Of a stretch of 64,000 bases of DNA, positions 1-9,846 are shown one piece after another. Position 1 is the first letter of the stretch, and each line of letters begins with the position of its first letter. A model generated the notes under the pieces. It saw only the letters and a list, made by a program, of their open reading frames with translations, had not been told where the DNA came from and made no database searches. Location of the stretch: NCBI RefSeq assembly GCF_016861845.1, contig NZ_BOLV01000007.1:62001-126000 (forward strand). The letters are read 5' to 3'. A program made the position numbers and the translations under genes. The DNA comes from Lacticaseibacillus suilingensis (lineage in GTDB: Bacteria > Bacillota > Bacilli > Lactobacillales > Lactobacillaceae).

Positions 1-441
1 AAACACTGTTAAAATCACGTAGGTCATGCCACTTGCGATCACTGGGCCAGCGGCGATGCCTTTGAGGAACACAACGCCGACAATGGTGCCGAACACCAAG
101 GCGACGGTCATTTCCGGGCTCTGGGCAAGCAACCCGACCCCTTTGCTGGATAGCACCGCCACCAAAATGCCCATGGCAATGGCAATCCACCCAGCGGGGC
201 TTTTGACCACCTGCACCAGCTCCTTGAAGCCAATTTCACCGGTGGCAATCGGCACCATGATGGCAGCCGAAATAATGGTCACCCCCCAGTTGATGCCTTG
301 CGCCTGAATGGTTTTCAAAAGCGGCTGAAAGGCTGGAATCAGTTTGATCACCATCACAAACCCGACCCCGATCAGCAGCGCTTTGTTTTTCGCCACGGCG
401 GCGATCGCCAAGATGGCGGTTAAAAATGCCCAGCTTTCCAT
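1..441 (-). CDS. UPF0756 (DUF441, YtwI-like) membrane protein, C-terminus cut by window edge
   Basis: The minus-strand frame opens with ATG at 441 behind a good Shine-Dalgarno (CAGGAGG, 5 nt upstream) and stays open to base 1, giving 147 codons. The protein starts [20 protein letters not shown] and is almost entirely hydrophobic, with four to five likely transmembrane segments separated by short Gly/Pro/Lys turns. Length and pattern match UPF0756 proteins (about 150 residues), so only a few C-terminal residues should be missing. The family has no assigned function. It lies downstream of pyk on the same strand, beyond the pyk terminator, so it probably has its own promoter. The family call rests on remembered pattern, not a search. 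Confidence 0.75.
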   Translation of the reverse strand, partial: MESWAFLTAILAIAAVAKNKALLIGVGFVMVIKLIPAFQPLLKTIQAQGINWGVTIISAAIMVPIATGEIGFKELVQVVKSPAGWIAIAMGILVAVLSSKGVGLLAQSPEMTVALVFGTIVGVVFLKGIAAGPVIASGMTYVILTVF

Positions 442-514
442 AATGACCTCCTGCATTTGTTCTGTTTCTACTTTACGCGAGTTCACAGCAAAAGTCACCC
501 ACCACCAGCGCACC

Positions 515-549
515 AAAAAAGCCGAGCCAGCAAATGCTGACCCGACTTT
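515..549 (-). terminator. Terminator after pyk
   Basis: On the minus strand, arms AGTCGGGTCAGC and GCTGGCTCGGCT pair around a 4-nt loop with three G-U pairs, followed by six T. It lies just after the pyk stop codon. Confidence 0.8.
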
Positions 550-570
550 CATGCTTGCCATCACAAGTGA

Positions 571-2337
571 TTACAGCGTGTTGGTAGCACCTTTGTAGAC
601 GATCCCACGACGGGAGTCAACGGTGATGACCTGACCATCGGTAATGGCCTTCAGGGCATCTTCAGCGCCAACAACAACCGGAATACCCATGGCAATCCCA
701 ACCACAGCAGCGTGGCTGGTTAAGCCGCCATTTTCAACGACCAAGGCCGAAGCCTTTTCGATGGCTGGCAGGTAATCCTTATCCGTGGTCTTAACGACCA
801 GGATGTCACCCTTTTGCATCTTAGCAGCAGCTTCATCAGCGCTGTTAGCCAAGACGGCTTTACCAACGACAGCTTCGTCGCCAACCCCAGAGCCTTGAAC
901 CAGCTTGGAGCCGATGAGTTGAACCTTCATGACGTTGGTGGTGCCACTTTCACCAACCGGCACGCCGGCGGTGATCAAGATCAAGTCGCCTTCCTCAGCA
1001 AAGCCGAGTTCTTGCGCCTTCTTGGTGGCCAAGTCGAACATTTCGTCAGTGCTGTTTGGACGATCAGCCACGATTGGGAAGACGCCGCGGTTGATGGTCA
1101 AGCCGCGCTGGGTCTTTTCGTCGAAGGTGATGGCCAAAATGTCAGCATCTGGGCGGTACTTGGAGATCATACGCGCGGTGTAGCCAGAGTTGGTCGCAGC
1201 GACAATGGTCTTCACGCCCAGCTTCTTGGCGGTACGAGCAACTGCCACCCCAACGGATTCAGTCACAGAAGCGTTGGCGTAGTCGCGTTCAGCGTAGCCG
1301 CCTTCTTTGGTGATCTGGTCTTCGATGTAAGCATCGATCCGCGCCATAGCAGCAACGGATTCAACTGGGTATTCACCGTTAGCGGATTCACCAGACAGCA
1401 TCGTCGCGTCGGTACCGTCAAAGACCGCGTTAGCCACGTCATTGACTTCAGCCCGCGTTGGGCGTGGGTTTTCCTGCATGGAATCCAGCATCTGGGTCGC
1501 AGTGATGACTGGCTTACCAGCATCGTTGCACTTGCGGATCAAAGTCTTCTGAACGATTGGCACATGTTCAAATGGAATTTCGACACCCATGTCGCCACGA
1601 GCAACCATCAAACCATCGGAAACCTTCAGGATATCGTCAAAGTTGTCGATACCTTCTTGGGATTCGATCTTCGGGTAGATCTGAACGTTCAGGGCGTTCT
1701 TTTCTTCGAGCAATTCGCGAATGTCCATCACGTCCTGAGGCTTACGAACGAAGGAAGCAGCAATGAAGTTGATTCCATTGTCCAAGCCGAAACGAATGTC
1801 ATCGGCGTCTTTTTCGGTAATCCCTGGCAGGTTGATAGAAACACCAGGGGCGTTGACGCCTTTACGGCTGCCCAAGACACCGTCGTTTTGCACGGTGCAG
1901 ACCAGTTCGCGGTTGGCTTCGTCCTTTTCGGTGATCAAAACATCAATCAAACCATCGTCGAACAGCACATGGCCGCCAACGTGGGTATCGTCATACAAAC
2001 CTGGGTAGGTGACAGCGACTTTTTCTTTGGTTCCTTCGAGGCTAGCGTCCATCGAAATACGCATTACATCGCCAGTATGATATTCAATCTTGCCGTTGTC
2101 GGTGTGCTCAACCGTAGTCCGGATTTCAGCACCCTTCGTGTCAAGCATGATCCCAACTGTCTTGCCGGTGATCTTTTCAGCTTCATGAACCATATTCATG
2201 CGAGCCAAGTGTTCTTCGTGGTCCCCATGAGAGAAGTTAAACCGGAATACGTTGGCCCCCGCCTGGATCAGCTTAACGATGATGTCCGTCGTGTTGCTGG
2301 CCGGACCGAGCGTGCTAACGATCTTGGTTTTTTTCAT
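571..2337 (-). CDS. pyk: Pyruvate kinase
   Basis: Pyruvate kinase (588 residues) makes pyruvate and ATP from phosphoenolpyruvate and ADP in the cytosol. The N-terminal MKKTKIVSTLGPAS and the FNFSHG segment are classic, as is the metal- and substrate-binding MVARGDMGVEIP region. Near residues 535-545 it has GGLTSHAAVVG, the PEP-utiliser swivelling domain that Bacillus and Lactobacillus enzymes carry as an extra C-terminal unit, which accounts for the length over the usual 470. A TTG at 2361 would lengthen the protein, but the Shine-Dalgarno AAAGGAG lies inside that extension, so the ATG at 2337 is chosen. It follows pfkA on the same strand with no terminator seen between them, so the two are probably one lower-glycolysis operon. 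Confidence 0.97.
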   Translation of the reverse strand: MKKTKIVSTLGPASNTTDIIVKLIQAGANVFRFNFSHGDHEEHLARMNMVHEAEKITGKTVGIMLDTKGAEIRTTVEHTDNGKIEYHTGDVMRISMDASLEGTKEKVAVTYPGLYDDTHVGGHVLFDDGLIDVLITEKDEANRELVCTVQNDGVLGSRKGVNAPGVSINLPGITEKDADDIRFGLDNGINFIAASFVRKPQDVMDIRELLEEKNALNVQIYPKIESQEGIDNFDDILKVSDGLMVARGDMGVEIPFEHVPIVQKTLIRKCNDAGKPVITATQMLDSMQENPRPTRAEVNDVANAVFDGTDATMLSGESANGEYPVESVAAMARIDAYIEDQITKEGGYAERDYANASVTESVGVAVARTAKKLGVKTIVAATNSGYTARMISKYRPDADILAITFDEKTQRGLTINRGVFPIVADRPNSTDEMFDLATKKAQELGFAEEGDLILITAGVPVGESGTTNVMKVQLIGSKLVQGSGVGDEAVVGKAVLANSADEAAAKMQKGDILVVKTTDKDYLPAIEKASALVVENGGLTSHAAVVGIAMGIPVVVGAEDALKAITDGQVITVDSRRGIVYKGATNTL

Positions 2338-2413
2338 AATGTAAAATCGCTCCTTTGACAATTTTTAATGCCGACTTTTACGCCAGAATTAACACAATTA
2401 AAGTAAAACGAGA

Positions 2414-3382
<969 letters not shown>

Positions 3383-3422
3383 TCATGATTTTCTTTTTGG
3401 GGTAACCCCCAAACACTTGTTA

Positions 3423-3451
3423 AGCATATCACTTTTCTGAAAAAATGTCGC
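3423..3451 (-). promoter_or_regulatory. Promoter of pfkA-pyk
   Basis: The minus strand reads GCGACA, 17 bp, TATGCT. Between it and the start codon is a short perfect hairpin (TTTGGGG, GTTA, CCCCAAA at about 3396-3413) without a T tract, so it is more likely an operator or a 5' stabilising hairpin than a terminator. Confidence 0.5.
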
Positions 3452-3458
3452 CTATTGC

Positions 3459-6400
3459 TTATGAATTTTCCATTTTTTCCGAAACCCGCTCAACCCGCTG
3501 GAGCACTACGTTTTTTTCTCCCATCAGGGCCTTAATCTTGGCGACGTTTTCATCACTGGCATCGATCCAGTAGCGCCGATTGAGCATGACGCTTTCACGG
3601 GTTTGTGCATTCACCGTGATTACCGGCGTCGGTCCAGTCATTTGGCCTAGCAGCGCCAGCAATGTCTTTTGCTGAGCAGGCGTTTGCGCCTGTAGCTGAA
3701 TGAACAGTTTGGCCGCTGGCAGTTTAGCAACAAGTTGGTCAGCCAACTCGATTTGGTTGGCAATCATTTGCAGCCCATCGCGCTCTTCGACTTTGCCTTG
3801 CACCAGCACCACCTGATCCACCTTAAATTCACTGATGGCCGGGTAAAGACTAGGAAAAACGGTGATGCTCAGCGGTCCGCTGGCATCTTGACCATCGATG
3901 AACGCCATTTCCTGCCCCTTCTTGGTGCGAATACGTTTGATCCGGCGAATCACCAGCAGCACTGTTGCTTGCTTATGCCCCTGCAGCGCCGTGGTGGCGG
4001 TGATGGGATAAAACGGCGCCAGTTGGTTCTGATAACGATCCACGGGATGCCCAGATAAGTACACGCCGAGCACAGCAGCTTCTTGGTCGAGCTGCTCGGT
4101 GGCTGACTGCCGCGGCACTTTGATCAACTTGGGTTGAAAGGCTTCAAACAACCCCACATCGTTACCAGCCAACTTGACGGTTTCAATCAGCTCAGCGAGA
4201 TTAGCGTTAACCTGCGCCCGATTGTCATCAAACTGATCAAATACCCCTGCCGCTACTAGCGGCGCGAATTGTTCAGCCTTCAGCCACTTGGGATCAAGGC
4301 GCTGGAAGACATCTTGCAACGAACGGAATGGCCCGTCAGCCCGCGCCGTCAGCAACGCATCGGCAAAGTCCCGGCGCAGCCCCTTGATGGACAAAAAGCC
4401 AAAGCGCAGACTGGCGCCTTCAATGCGGAAAACCAGCCCACTCCGATTGATATCAGGCGCCAGCACTTTGATTTTGCGCTGTTTAAGCTCCTGCACGTAT
4501 TGGCGCAGCTTGGGGCCACTGTTCAACGTGCTGTTCATCAACGCCGCGAAAAATGCCGTCGGGTAATGGACTTTGATGTAAGCCAACCAAAAGGCAATCA
4601 TGCTGTAAGCCACGGCATGGCTACGGTTAAAACCATAATTGGCAAAGCGATCGATATAGTCATAAACCGTTTCCGCGGTCGCCTGATCGTAGCCTTTGGC
4701 CTTGGCCCCGGCCAGGAACCGCGTTTTTTCGGCTGCCAGGACGGCGGCTTTTTTCTTACTCATGGCGCGGCGCAGTAAATCGGCTTCGCCTAAACTGAAA
4801 CCGCCCATGGTGCTCGCCACCTGCATGACCTGCTCCTGGTACACCAAGACACCATAGGTCGGCGCCAAAATCGGCTCCAGCGCCGGCGCGGCGTAGGTAA
4901 TCGGCTCTTGGCCATGCTTGCGACGAATGAAAGTATCGATTTGCTCCATTGGCCCTGGTCGGTACAAGGCATTGGTGGCCACGACATCTTCAAAGGTCGT
5001 GGGCTGCAGGCGCTTCAGCACCGAGCGAATGCCAGCCGATTCAAACTGGAACACGCCGTTGGTATCCCCCCGGGCAAATAACTGCAAGGTTGCCGCATCA
5101 TCCAGCGGGATCTGCTTAGGGTCAAACGCTTGCTTGGTTTGATAGGCAATGGCCTTGCTGGCGCGGGCCAGCAGACTGAGGTTGCGCAAGCCGAGAAAAT
5201 CGATTTTGAGTAGGCCCAACGCCTCGACATTGACCATGGTCACTTGGGTTTGGGCAATGCCCTCACCGCCATCTTGCAAGGCGACCGTGTCAGTCAGGAC
5301 TTCTTGCGCCAGCACAATGCCAGCCGCATGGGTCGAATAGTGGCGCGGCAACCCTTCTAAGGCCAGGGCGGTTTGAAACAGCCGCTGATTTTCCGGCGCA
5401 TCCCCCACGAGATTACGCAGCGGCAGTGAATCCTCGTACGCTTGCTTCAGATTGATATGCAACTGGCTGGGAATGGCATTGCTCCACTTATTGCTGTCAA
5501 ATTGACTGAGGCCAAACACCCGCGCCACATCGCGAATGGCTTGCTTAGCGCCAAACGTGCCGAAGGTGATGATCTGAGCCATGTGGTCATCCCCATACCG
5601 GTCATGGACATATTGAATGAGCTCGCCGCGGCGATCATCCGGGATATCCAGATCAATATCTGGCATTTGCGCCCGGGCCGGATTGAGAAACCGTTCAAAC
5701 AGCAAATGGTATTCAATCGGATCCACTTCGGTAATTGCCAAAGCATAGGCCACCAGCGCGCCTGCCGCGGAACCACGCCCCGGGCCAGTCATAATCCCGA
5801 CTTCATGGGCGTGATTCATCACATCCCACACCACGAGGAAGTAATCAGCAAAGCCCATTTCATCAATGACTTTAAGCTCGTAAGCCAGTCGTTTCTGATA
5901 GTCGGGTGGCACCGTCCCCAGCCGCTTTTTCAACCCCGCTTGAGCCAAACTGGCCAGATAGGTGGCCGCCGGCTGATTGTCCGGGGTGGGAAAATGCGGC
6001 AACTGGGGCTGTTTGAATTCAATGGTCACCTGACAGCGCGCCACTAACGCCTCGAGGTTGGTCAGCGCTTCAGGCACCTGCGCGAAAGGTGCGGCGGCCT
6101 GATCAGCAGGGGTTAACCAATCAGGGCCAGCATCCATCAAGGTAGGATCCCGGAAATTAAGCTGCTGGCCGGTTTTAATCGCCGCCATCACCTTCTGCGT
6201 GAAAGCATCGGTGGGATTGAGGTAGCTGACTTGGCTCAGCGCTAAAAGGGGCAGCTTTTGTGTTTCGGCAAACTGCTGCAAAGAACCGCCCAAGTCTGCC
6301 GCCGTCACGCCCAGATACAAACTCGCTGGCTGCTTGGCTTTCAAGGCCGCTACCAGCTCGACGCCGGTGTACCCGCGCTCGGCAAATGCCGGGCTCAGCA

Positions 6401-6758
6401 AATCAGTCCCTGGAATAATCACTGCCATTCCCGTCAATGCCGGCAGATCAGCTAGTTTAGGCAGCTCAGACTGCAACATGATGGCACTCGATAGCCGCAG
6501 CAGCTGATGATACCCAGCGGTGGTTTCAGCCACGACTAAGAAACGGGCGTCAGTAATGGCGACCGTCATGCCTAACAGCGGTTTGATGTGCGCGGCGGTA
6601 GCTTGCCGGTAAAAATCGACAATGCCATACACCACATTGACATCGCTGAGCCCGACCGCCGAAAAGCCGCGGTCCTTGGCAGCGGTGATGATTTGCTCCA
6701 AGGTCAAGGGACTTTGAAGCAAGGAATTGGCGCTTTGAACTTGAATATGTGTAAACAT
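3459..6758 (-). CDS. dnaE: DNA polymerase III alpha subunit, DnaE type
   Basis: DnaE (1099 residues) is the C-family replicative polymerase that, in Firmicutes, extends RNA primers before handing over to PolC. The order is an N-terminal PHP domain (about 1-200), a polymerase core with the catalytic MPDIDLDIPD near residue 365 and GPGRGSAAG just before it, helix-hairpin-helix modules, and an OB fold near the C-terminus. The PHP domain lacks the usual His-x-His metal ligands: the first strand reads HIQVQSANSLL. No proofreading activity is therefore expected from it. The start at 6758 has GAGGTG 5 nt upstream. DUF2929 is divergent; pfkA follows. Confidence 0.97.
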   Translation of the reverse strand: MFTHIQVQSANSLLQSPLTLEQIITAAKDRGFSAVGLSDVNVVYGIVDFYRQATAAHIKPLLGMTVAITDARFLVVAETTAGYHQLLRLSSAIMLQSELPKLADLPALTGMAVIIPGTDLLSPAFAERGYTGVELVAALKAKQPASLYLGVTAADLGGSLQQFAETQKLPLLALSQVSYLNPTDAFTQKVMAAIKTGQQLNFRDPTLMDAGPDWLTPADQAAAPFAQVPEALTNLEALVARCQVTIEFKQPQLPHFPTPDNQPAATYLASLAQAGLKKRLGTVPPDYQKRLAYELKVIDEMGFADYFLVVWDVMNHAHEVGIMTGPGRGSAAGALVAYALAITEVDPIEYHLLFERFLNPARAQMPDIDLDIPDDRRGELIQYVHDRYGDDHMAQIITFGTFGAKQAIRDVARVFGLSQFDSNKWSNAIPSQLHINLKQAYEDSLPLRNLVGDAPENQRLFQTALALEGLPRHYSTHAAGIVLAQEVLTDTVALQDGGEGIAQTQVTMVNVEALGLLKIDFLGLRNLSLLARASKAIAYQTKQAFDPKQIPLDDAATLQLFARGDTNGVFQFESAGIRSVLKRLQPTTFEDVVATNALYRPGPMEQIDTFIRRKHGQEPITYAAPALEPILAPTYGVLVYQEQVMQVASTMGGFSLGEADLLRRAMSKKKAAVLAAEKTRFLAGAKAKGYDQATAETVYDYIDRFANYGFNRSHAVAYSMIAFWLAYIKVHYPTAFFAALMNSTLNSGPKLRQYVQELKQRKIKVLAPDINRSGLVFRIEGASLRFGFLSIKGLRRDFADALLTARADGPFRSLQDVFQRLDPKWLKAEQFAPLVAAGVFDQFDDNRAQVNANLAELIETVKLAGNDVGLFEAFQPKLIKVPRQSATEQLDQEAAVLGVYLSGHPVDRYQNQLAPFYPITATTALQGHKQATVLLVIRRIKRIRTKKGQEMAFIDGQDASGPLSITVFPSLYPAISEFKVDQVVLVQGKVEERDGLQMIANQIELADQLVAKLPAAKLFIQLQAQTPAQQKTLLALLGQMTGPTPVITVNAQTRESVMLNRRYWIDASDENVAKIKALMGEKNVVLQRVERVSEKMENS

Positions 6759-6775
6759 GTTGCCACCTCAATGCC

Positions 6776-6781
6776 ATTATA
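6776..6781 (-). promoter_or_regulatory. -10 box of dnaE promoter
   Basis: A consensus TATAAT on the minus strand lies about 17 bp from the dnaE start, implying a very short leader. No good -35 box was seen. Confidence 0.4.
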
Positions 6782-6851
6782 CCCGACTCCACCTGTTTCC
6801 GCAGAGGCGGCGGGTTATTTTGCCTGACGAGAATGAAAACGGCCTGGTCAG

Positions 6852-6880
6852 TTTCATTTTTCTTTTCAGCGTGTTAAACT
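6852..6880 (+). promoter_or_regulatory. Promoter of the DUF2929 gene
   Basis: TTTCAT, 17 bp, TAAACT, ending 22 bp before the start codon at 6903. Confidence 0.55.
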
Positions 6881-6902
6881 GACATCAGAAAAGAGGGATT
6901 CT

Positions 6903-7100
6903 ATGCGCTACGTAGCAACTTTAGTCTGGGGCGTGATTTTAGGTCAGGTCGTCGGCTTTCTGGTCAGTGCCTTGAGCGGTGGGACATACGATCCCAAGAT
7001 GGCTGGCATCACGTCAATTTTGTTTGTCATCATCCTCTTCGCCTTGCCGCCAATCATGAAACACTTTGATAGCACTGCCACTGATAAAAAAGCGAATTAA
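6903..7100 (+). CDS. DUF2929 (YjzD-like) small membrane protein
   Basis: A 65-residue protein starting MRYVATLVWGVILG, with two hydrophobic segments (about 5-25 and 37-55) joined by a short polar turn that includes SGGTYDPK. That pattern and the position divergent from dnaE match the DUF2929 family of Bacillus and lactobacilli, which has no known function. The Shine-Dalgarno is AGAGGG, 6 nt before ATG. The 3' untranslated region carries a 26-bp hairpin, described separately. Confidence 0.8.
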   Translation: MRYVATLVWGVILGQVVGFLVSALSGGTYDPKMAGITSILFVIILFALPPIMKHFDSTATDKKAN

Positions 7101-7139
7101 GCTTCGATAGGCTGAGCCAGAATGCGGTTTGAGCCCAGA

Positions 7140-7199
7140 GGATAAGCCGAACGGCCTGTAAAACCCGAATTTAGGTTTTGCAGGCCGTTTGGCTTATCC
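7140..7199 (+). other. 26-bp hairpin in the 3' region of the DUF2929 transcript
   Basis: Two 26-nt arms beginning GGATAAGCC and ending GGCTTATCC pair without a bulge around the 8-nt loop CGAATTTA. Twenty-four pairs are Watson-Crick and two are G-T when read on the plus strand. No T tract follows, so it is not a standard terminator. Confidence 0.85.
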
Positions 7200-7251
7200 G
7201 GCAAGGGCGTTGCATTTTGGTTCGTACTGTTCTGGAATAGTTTAGCTGGTT

Positions 7252-7301
7252 TGAATCAAAATCGGGGCGATGACCATGCCGTCATCACCCCTTTTGATTC
7301 A
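7252..7301 (-). terminator. Terminator after the lipoprotein gene
   Basis: The inverted repeat TGAATCAAAA..GGGG.GATGAC has a 6-nt loop and a 2-nt bulge. The inner GC stem is followed on the minus strand by GATTTTG. The outer A/T arms also let it work in the other direction. Confidence 0.7.
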
Positions 7302-7352
7302 CTCCGAATGTTCCAGCAGAGTTACGTGCCAAAAGGCCGGAGCCCTTTTCAA

Positions 7353-8204
7353 TTACTTGGTCATATAGATAAACAATTCACTCGCCGAAAAGCCAACGTC
7401 AAACTTCACGCCATTGCTGGTGATGGTTTTGATTGTGGTTTGGGACCCGTTTTGATCTTTGATGGCTTTTTGAAATTGGGTGCCGACCTTTTTGGCATCG
7501 GCGCCTAAAGCATTGGCCAACAGTCCAAATTCAATCCCGAACTGATTGTCCTTCTGCGACCCTTTTAAGGCTTTCACCGGAGCGGACAAGGTGGCGGAAA
7601 GCAATTCGCCATCCTGGACATTTACCCGCATCGTGCTCGAAGTGGTTTTCACCACTTGCTTAAGCCCCTCCACCTTGGCGGGCAGCTGTTGGTCTTTCAC
7701 GGCTGCCTTCGCCTTGGTCAAAGCCGCTTGGAATTCCTGTTGCTGCTTGAGCAACGCCTGCTGTTGGGCGGGGGTCATGGCAGCAATCTGCGCCTGCGTT
7801 GGCGTGCCTTGCCTCTGCGCTGCCTGCATGGCCTTTAAGGTGTCCGCTGGCACCGCTGTCATCACCAGGGCCTGATTGTACTGCTGGGCAACCACACTGT
7901 AAGTACCAATGGCAGTTGCTGCTTTGATCTTAGTTGTGGCCGTCTGACCATTCGCTTTCAGGGTCACCTTCTGGGCTTTGGTGCTCATTGGGAGGGTCAC
8001 AACATATTTCCCGTTATGCACCTTCACCGAACCAGTTTTGGTGGGCGCTTTGTAGCTCACCGTTTTGCCGGATGCATCCCCTTTGATCACCGCGACCATC
8101 CCCGAGTTATTGTAAACCGGTTTGGTCGTGGTTAACTTATTCCCACAACCGGCTAACACAGCGGTCAGCCCGAGCGCGAGGAGTGTTGTTTTGAACTTTT
8201 TCAT
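7353..8204 (-). CDS. Putative lipoprotein of unknown function
   Basis: A 283-residue protein with a lipoprotein signal peptide: MKKFK, a hydrophobic stretch, then the lipobox LAGC with the cysteine at about residue 20. It should therefore be anchored on the outer face of the membrane. After a Thr-rich linker comes a compact region rich in short Thr/Val/Lys strands (about 30-95) that may be a bacterial Ig-like fold, then a Gln/Ala-rich helical region (about 125-165, many Q and A) and a mixed C-terminal domain. I do not recognise the family. ATG at 8204 is chosen over TTG at 8210 because AAGGAT is properly spaced only for the former. It has its own terminator and is probably monocistronic. Confidence 0.7.
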   Translation of the reverse strand: MKKFKTTLLALGLTAVLAGCGNKLTTTKPVYNNSGMVAVIKGDASGKTVSYKAPTKTGSVKVHNGKYVVTLPMSTKAQKVTLKANGQTATTKIKAATAIGTYSVVAQQYNQALVMTAVPADTLKAMQAAQRQGTPTQAQIAAMTPAQQQALLKQQQEFQAALTKAKAAVKDQQLPAKVEGLKQVVKTTSSTMRVNVQDGELLSATLSAPVKALKGSQKDNQFGIEFGLLANALGADAKKVGTQFQKAIKDQNGSQTTIKTITSNGVKFDVGFSASELFIYMTK

Positions 8205-8268
8205 GAGCAACCATCCTTTTATTTATTTCTCTGAATAGCCTACGCTGGCCCCGCCCAAAGCACAAGGG

Positions 8269-8292
8269 AAAAGTGACTAGTTGTCACATTTT
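8269..8292 (-). terminator. Terminator after the phosphoesterase gene
   Basis: The minus strand reads GTGAC, 5-nt loop, GTCAC, then TTTTCCC. It is short and overlaps the stop codon. Confidence 0.5.
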
Positions 8293-9841
8293 AAGCCTGA
8301 ATCGTAAAGTTATGATTGGCCGAAGCTGTTATTTCTGGATGTTCCTGCAAGTAATCGGCAATCAGTTCGGTCATATCTTTTTGATTTTCCCGCACGATTT
8401 TGGCTGGCGAAAACATGGCAAAATTTCCGCCGCCAGCCGCTCGATACGAGTTCATGGTCACCTCATAAGTGCCGGCTGCGACCACGGGCTGGCCGTGATA
8501 CAGCAGCTGGGTGACGCGCTGACCAACTGGCTGGCGAATATCCAGCGTGTAGGTGATGCCTTCATACATATCGTAGTTATACAGCTGCGGTTTCGGCTTG
8601 AGGAAGCGCGGCGTCACCACCAGTTGGCCATCATCAAGGCTGAAGAACTCGGCCACCTGTTCCAACGCTGCTTTCAGATCCGCCCCAGAGAGCTTCAGCA
8701 CCGCCAAGGTATTGGGATAAATGTAGTTCGTCACCACATCTCGCATCGTGATTTGTGAGGCAAAGCCCGTGCCTTCGTTGTTAAACAACGCCGTGCCGGC
8801 AATGTCAGTGCCGGTGGCGGCCATTTGCACGCGATTGATGAATTCGATGTAGGCTGATTCCTTAATCCGCGCCGCAGCCGGGTCAGTGATGGTCATATCG
8901 CCCTTCACATGGCCAAGGGGCGAATCCAGCCAGTCTTCCGTCGCCGTTTGCACTGCCGCCACACTATTAACGACGGCCGCATCAGCGGGTTGGTCACCGG
9001 TCGGAGCCAAAGCCGCCGTCCCGCTTCCTGCTACCACCTGATAACCCGTGCTCGAGGCGGTCAACTCCAACGTGATCACGCCAACGTCTTGGCCCCGATA
9101 ACCTGGCTGCGTCACTGGCACCCCGTTCACCACCGCCGCAATTTCACGATGCTGATGGCCGGTGACTAGGGCATCGATGCCAGGAATCTGGGTCAGTTCA
9201 TAGCCGACATTTTCGCCGGTTAGCCGCTCGGTCGGCTGACCAGTCGTCAGGTCACGTTCGAAGCCGCCATGATAAGCCACCACGACCACATCGGCTAGCT
9301 CCCGCAGCCGCGGCACCCACTGCCGGGCAGTTTCTACCACATCATTAAAGGCCAGCCCCGCAATATGCGCCGGGCCTTCCCAATGCGGAATATAACTGGT
9401 GGTCAGCCCCAGCACTGCGATTTTGACGCCGGCTTTTTCAAAAACCTGATACGGCGCGCCAAACGCTGGCTCGTCGCCGGCCAAAATATTGGCGCACAGC
9501 ACCGGGTAATTCAGCGTTTTGATGGCACTGCTCAAATACTCCCGGCCGTAATTAAACTCATGGTTGCCGATAATACCAGCATCATAGCCGACCGCATTAT
9601 ACGCTGCGGTTTCCAAAGTCGGCTGGCGCTTGATGCGCGCGGCGTAATAAGCCAGCGAGGAGCCTTGCAGGTAGTCGCCATTTTCAATGGTCAGCACTGG
9701 GCCAGTTGCCGCCTGCCGCAATTGATCAAGCGTGCTTTTGGCCTTGGCCAAGGAAAAGGGTAAATCTTGATGACGCTTGACATAATTCGTGGGTAACACA
9801 AAGCCATGCGTGTCACTCGTGGAAAGAATGGTTAATTTCAT
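8291..9841 (-). CDS. Bifunctional metallophosphatase / 5'-nucleotidase family protein (YunD/UshA-like)
   Basis: A 516-residue enzyme with an N-terminal calcineurin-type phosphoesterase domain and a C-terminal 5'-nucleotidase domain. Metal-site motifs are visible: STSDTHGF (about 8-15), ENGDYLQGS, IGNHEFNYG, and GHQHRE. The C-terminal half carries NNEGTGF and the YDMYEGITY substrate loop. There is no signal peptide, so unlike E. coli UshA it should be cytoplasmic, as for Bacillus YunD. The exact substrate (nucleoside monophosphate, UDP-sugar or a cyclic nucleotide) cannot be read from sequence. It starts 5 bp after the DUF1836 gene ends, so the two are cotranscribed and may be translationally coupled. 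Confidence 0.88.
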   Translation of the reverse strand: MKLTILSTSDTHGFVLPTNYVKRHQDLPFSLAKAKSTLDQLRQAATGPVLTIENGDYLQGSSLAYYAARIKRQPTLETAAYNAVGYDAGIIGNHEFNYGREYLSSAIKTLNYPVLCANILAGDEPAFGAPYQVFEKAGVKIAVLGLTTSYIPHWEGPAHIAGLAFNDVVETARQWVPRLRELADVVVVAYHGGFERDLTTGQPTERLTGENVGYELTQIPGIDALVTGHQHREIAAVVNGVPVTQPGYRGQDVGVITLELTASSTGYQVVAGSGTAALAPTGDQPADAAVVNSVAAVQTATEDWLDSPLGHVKGDMTITDPAAARIKESAYIEFINRVQMAATGTDIAGTALFNNEGTGFASQITMRDVVTNYIYPNTLAVLKLSGADLKAALEQVAEFFSLDDGQLVVTPRFLKPKPQLYNYDMYEGITYTLDIRQPVGQRVTQLLYHGQPVVAAGTYEVTMNSYRAAGGGNFAMFSPAKIVRENQKDMTELIADYLQEHPEITASANHNFTIQA

Positions 9842-9846
9842 CGCGG

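Noticed and set aside
814-2358. A 514-codon open frame on plus, opposite pyk
   Set aside because: It is an antisense shadow of a strongly conserved gene; no ribosome site and no recognisable protein features.
2338-2361. An upstream TTG start for pyk adding eight residues
   Set aside because: The extension contains the Shine-Dalgarno of the ATG at 2337, which gives the family N-terminus.
3396-3413. The TTTGGGG-GTTA-CCCCAAA palindrome upstream of pfkA as a terminator of dnaE
   Set aside because: It is followed by AAAG rather than a T tract on the minus strand; left as a possible operator or 5' hairpin.
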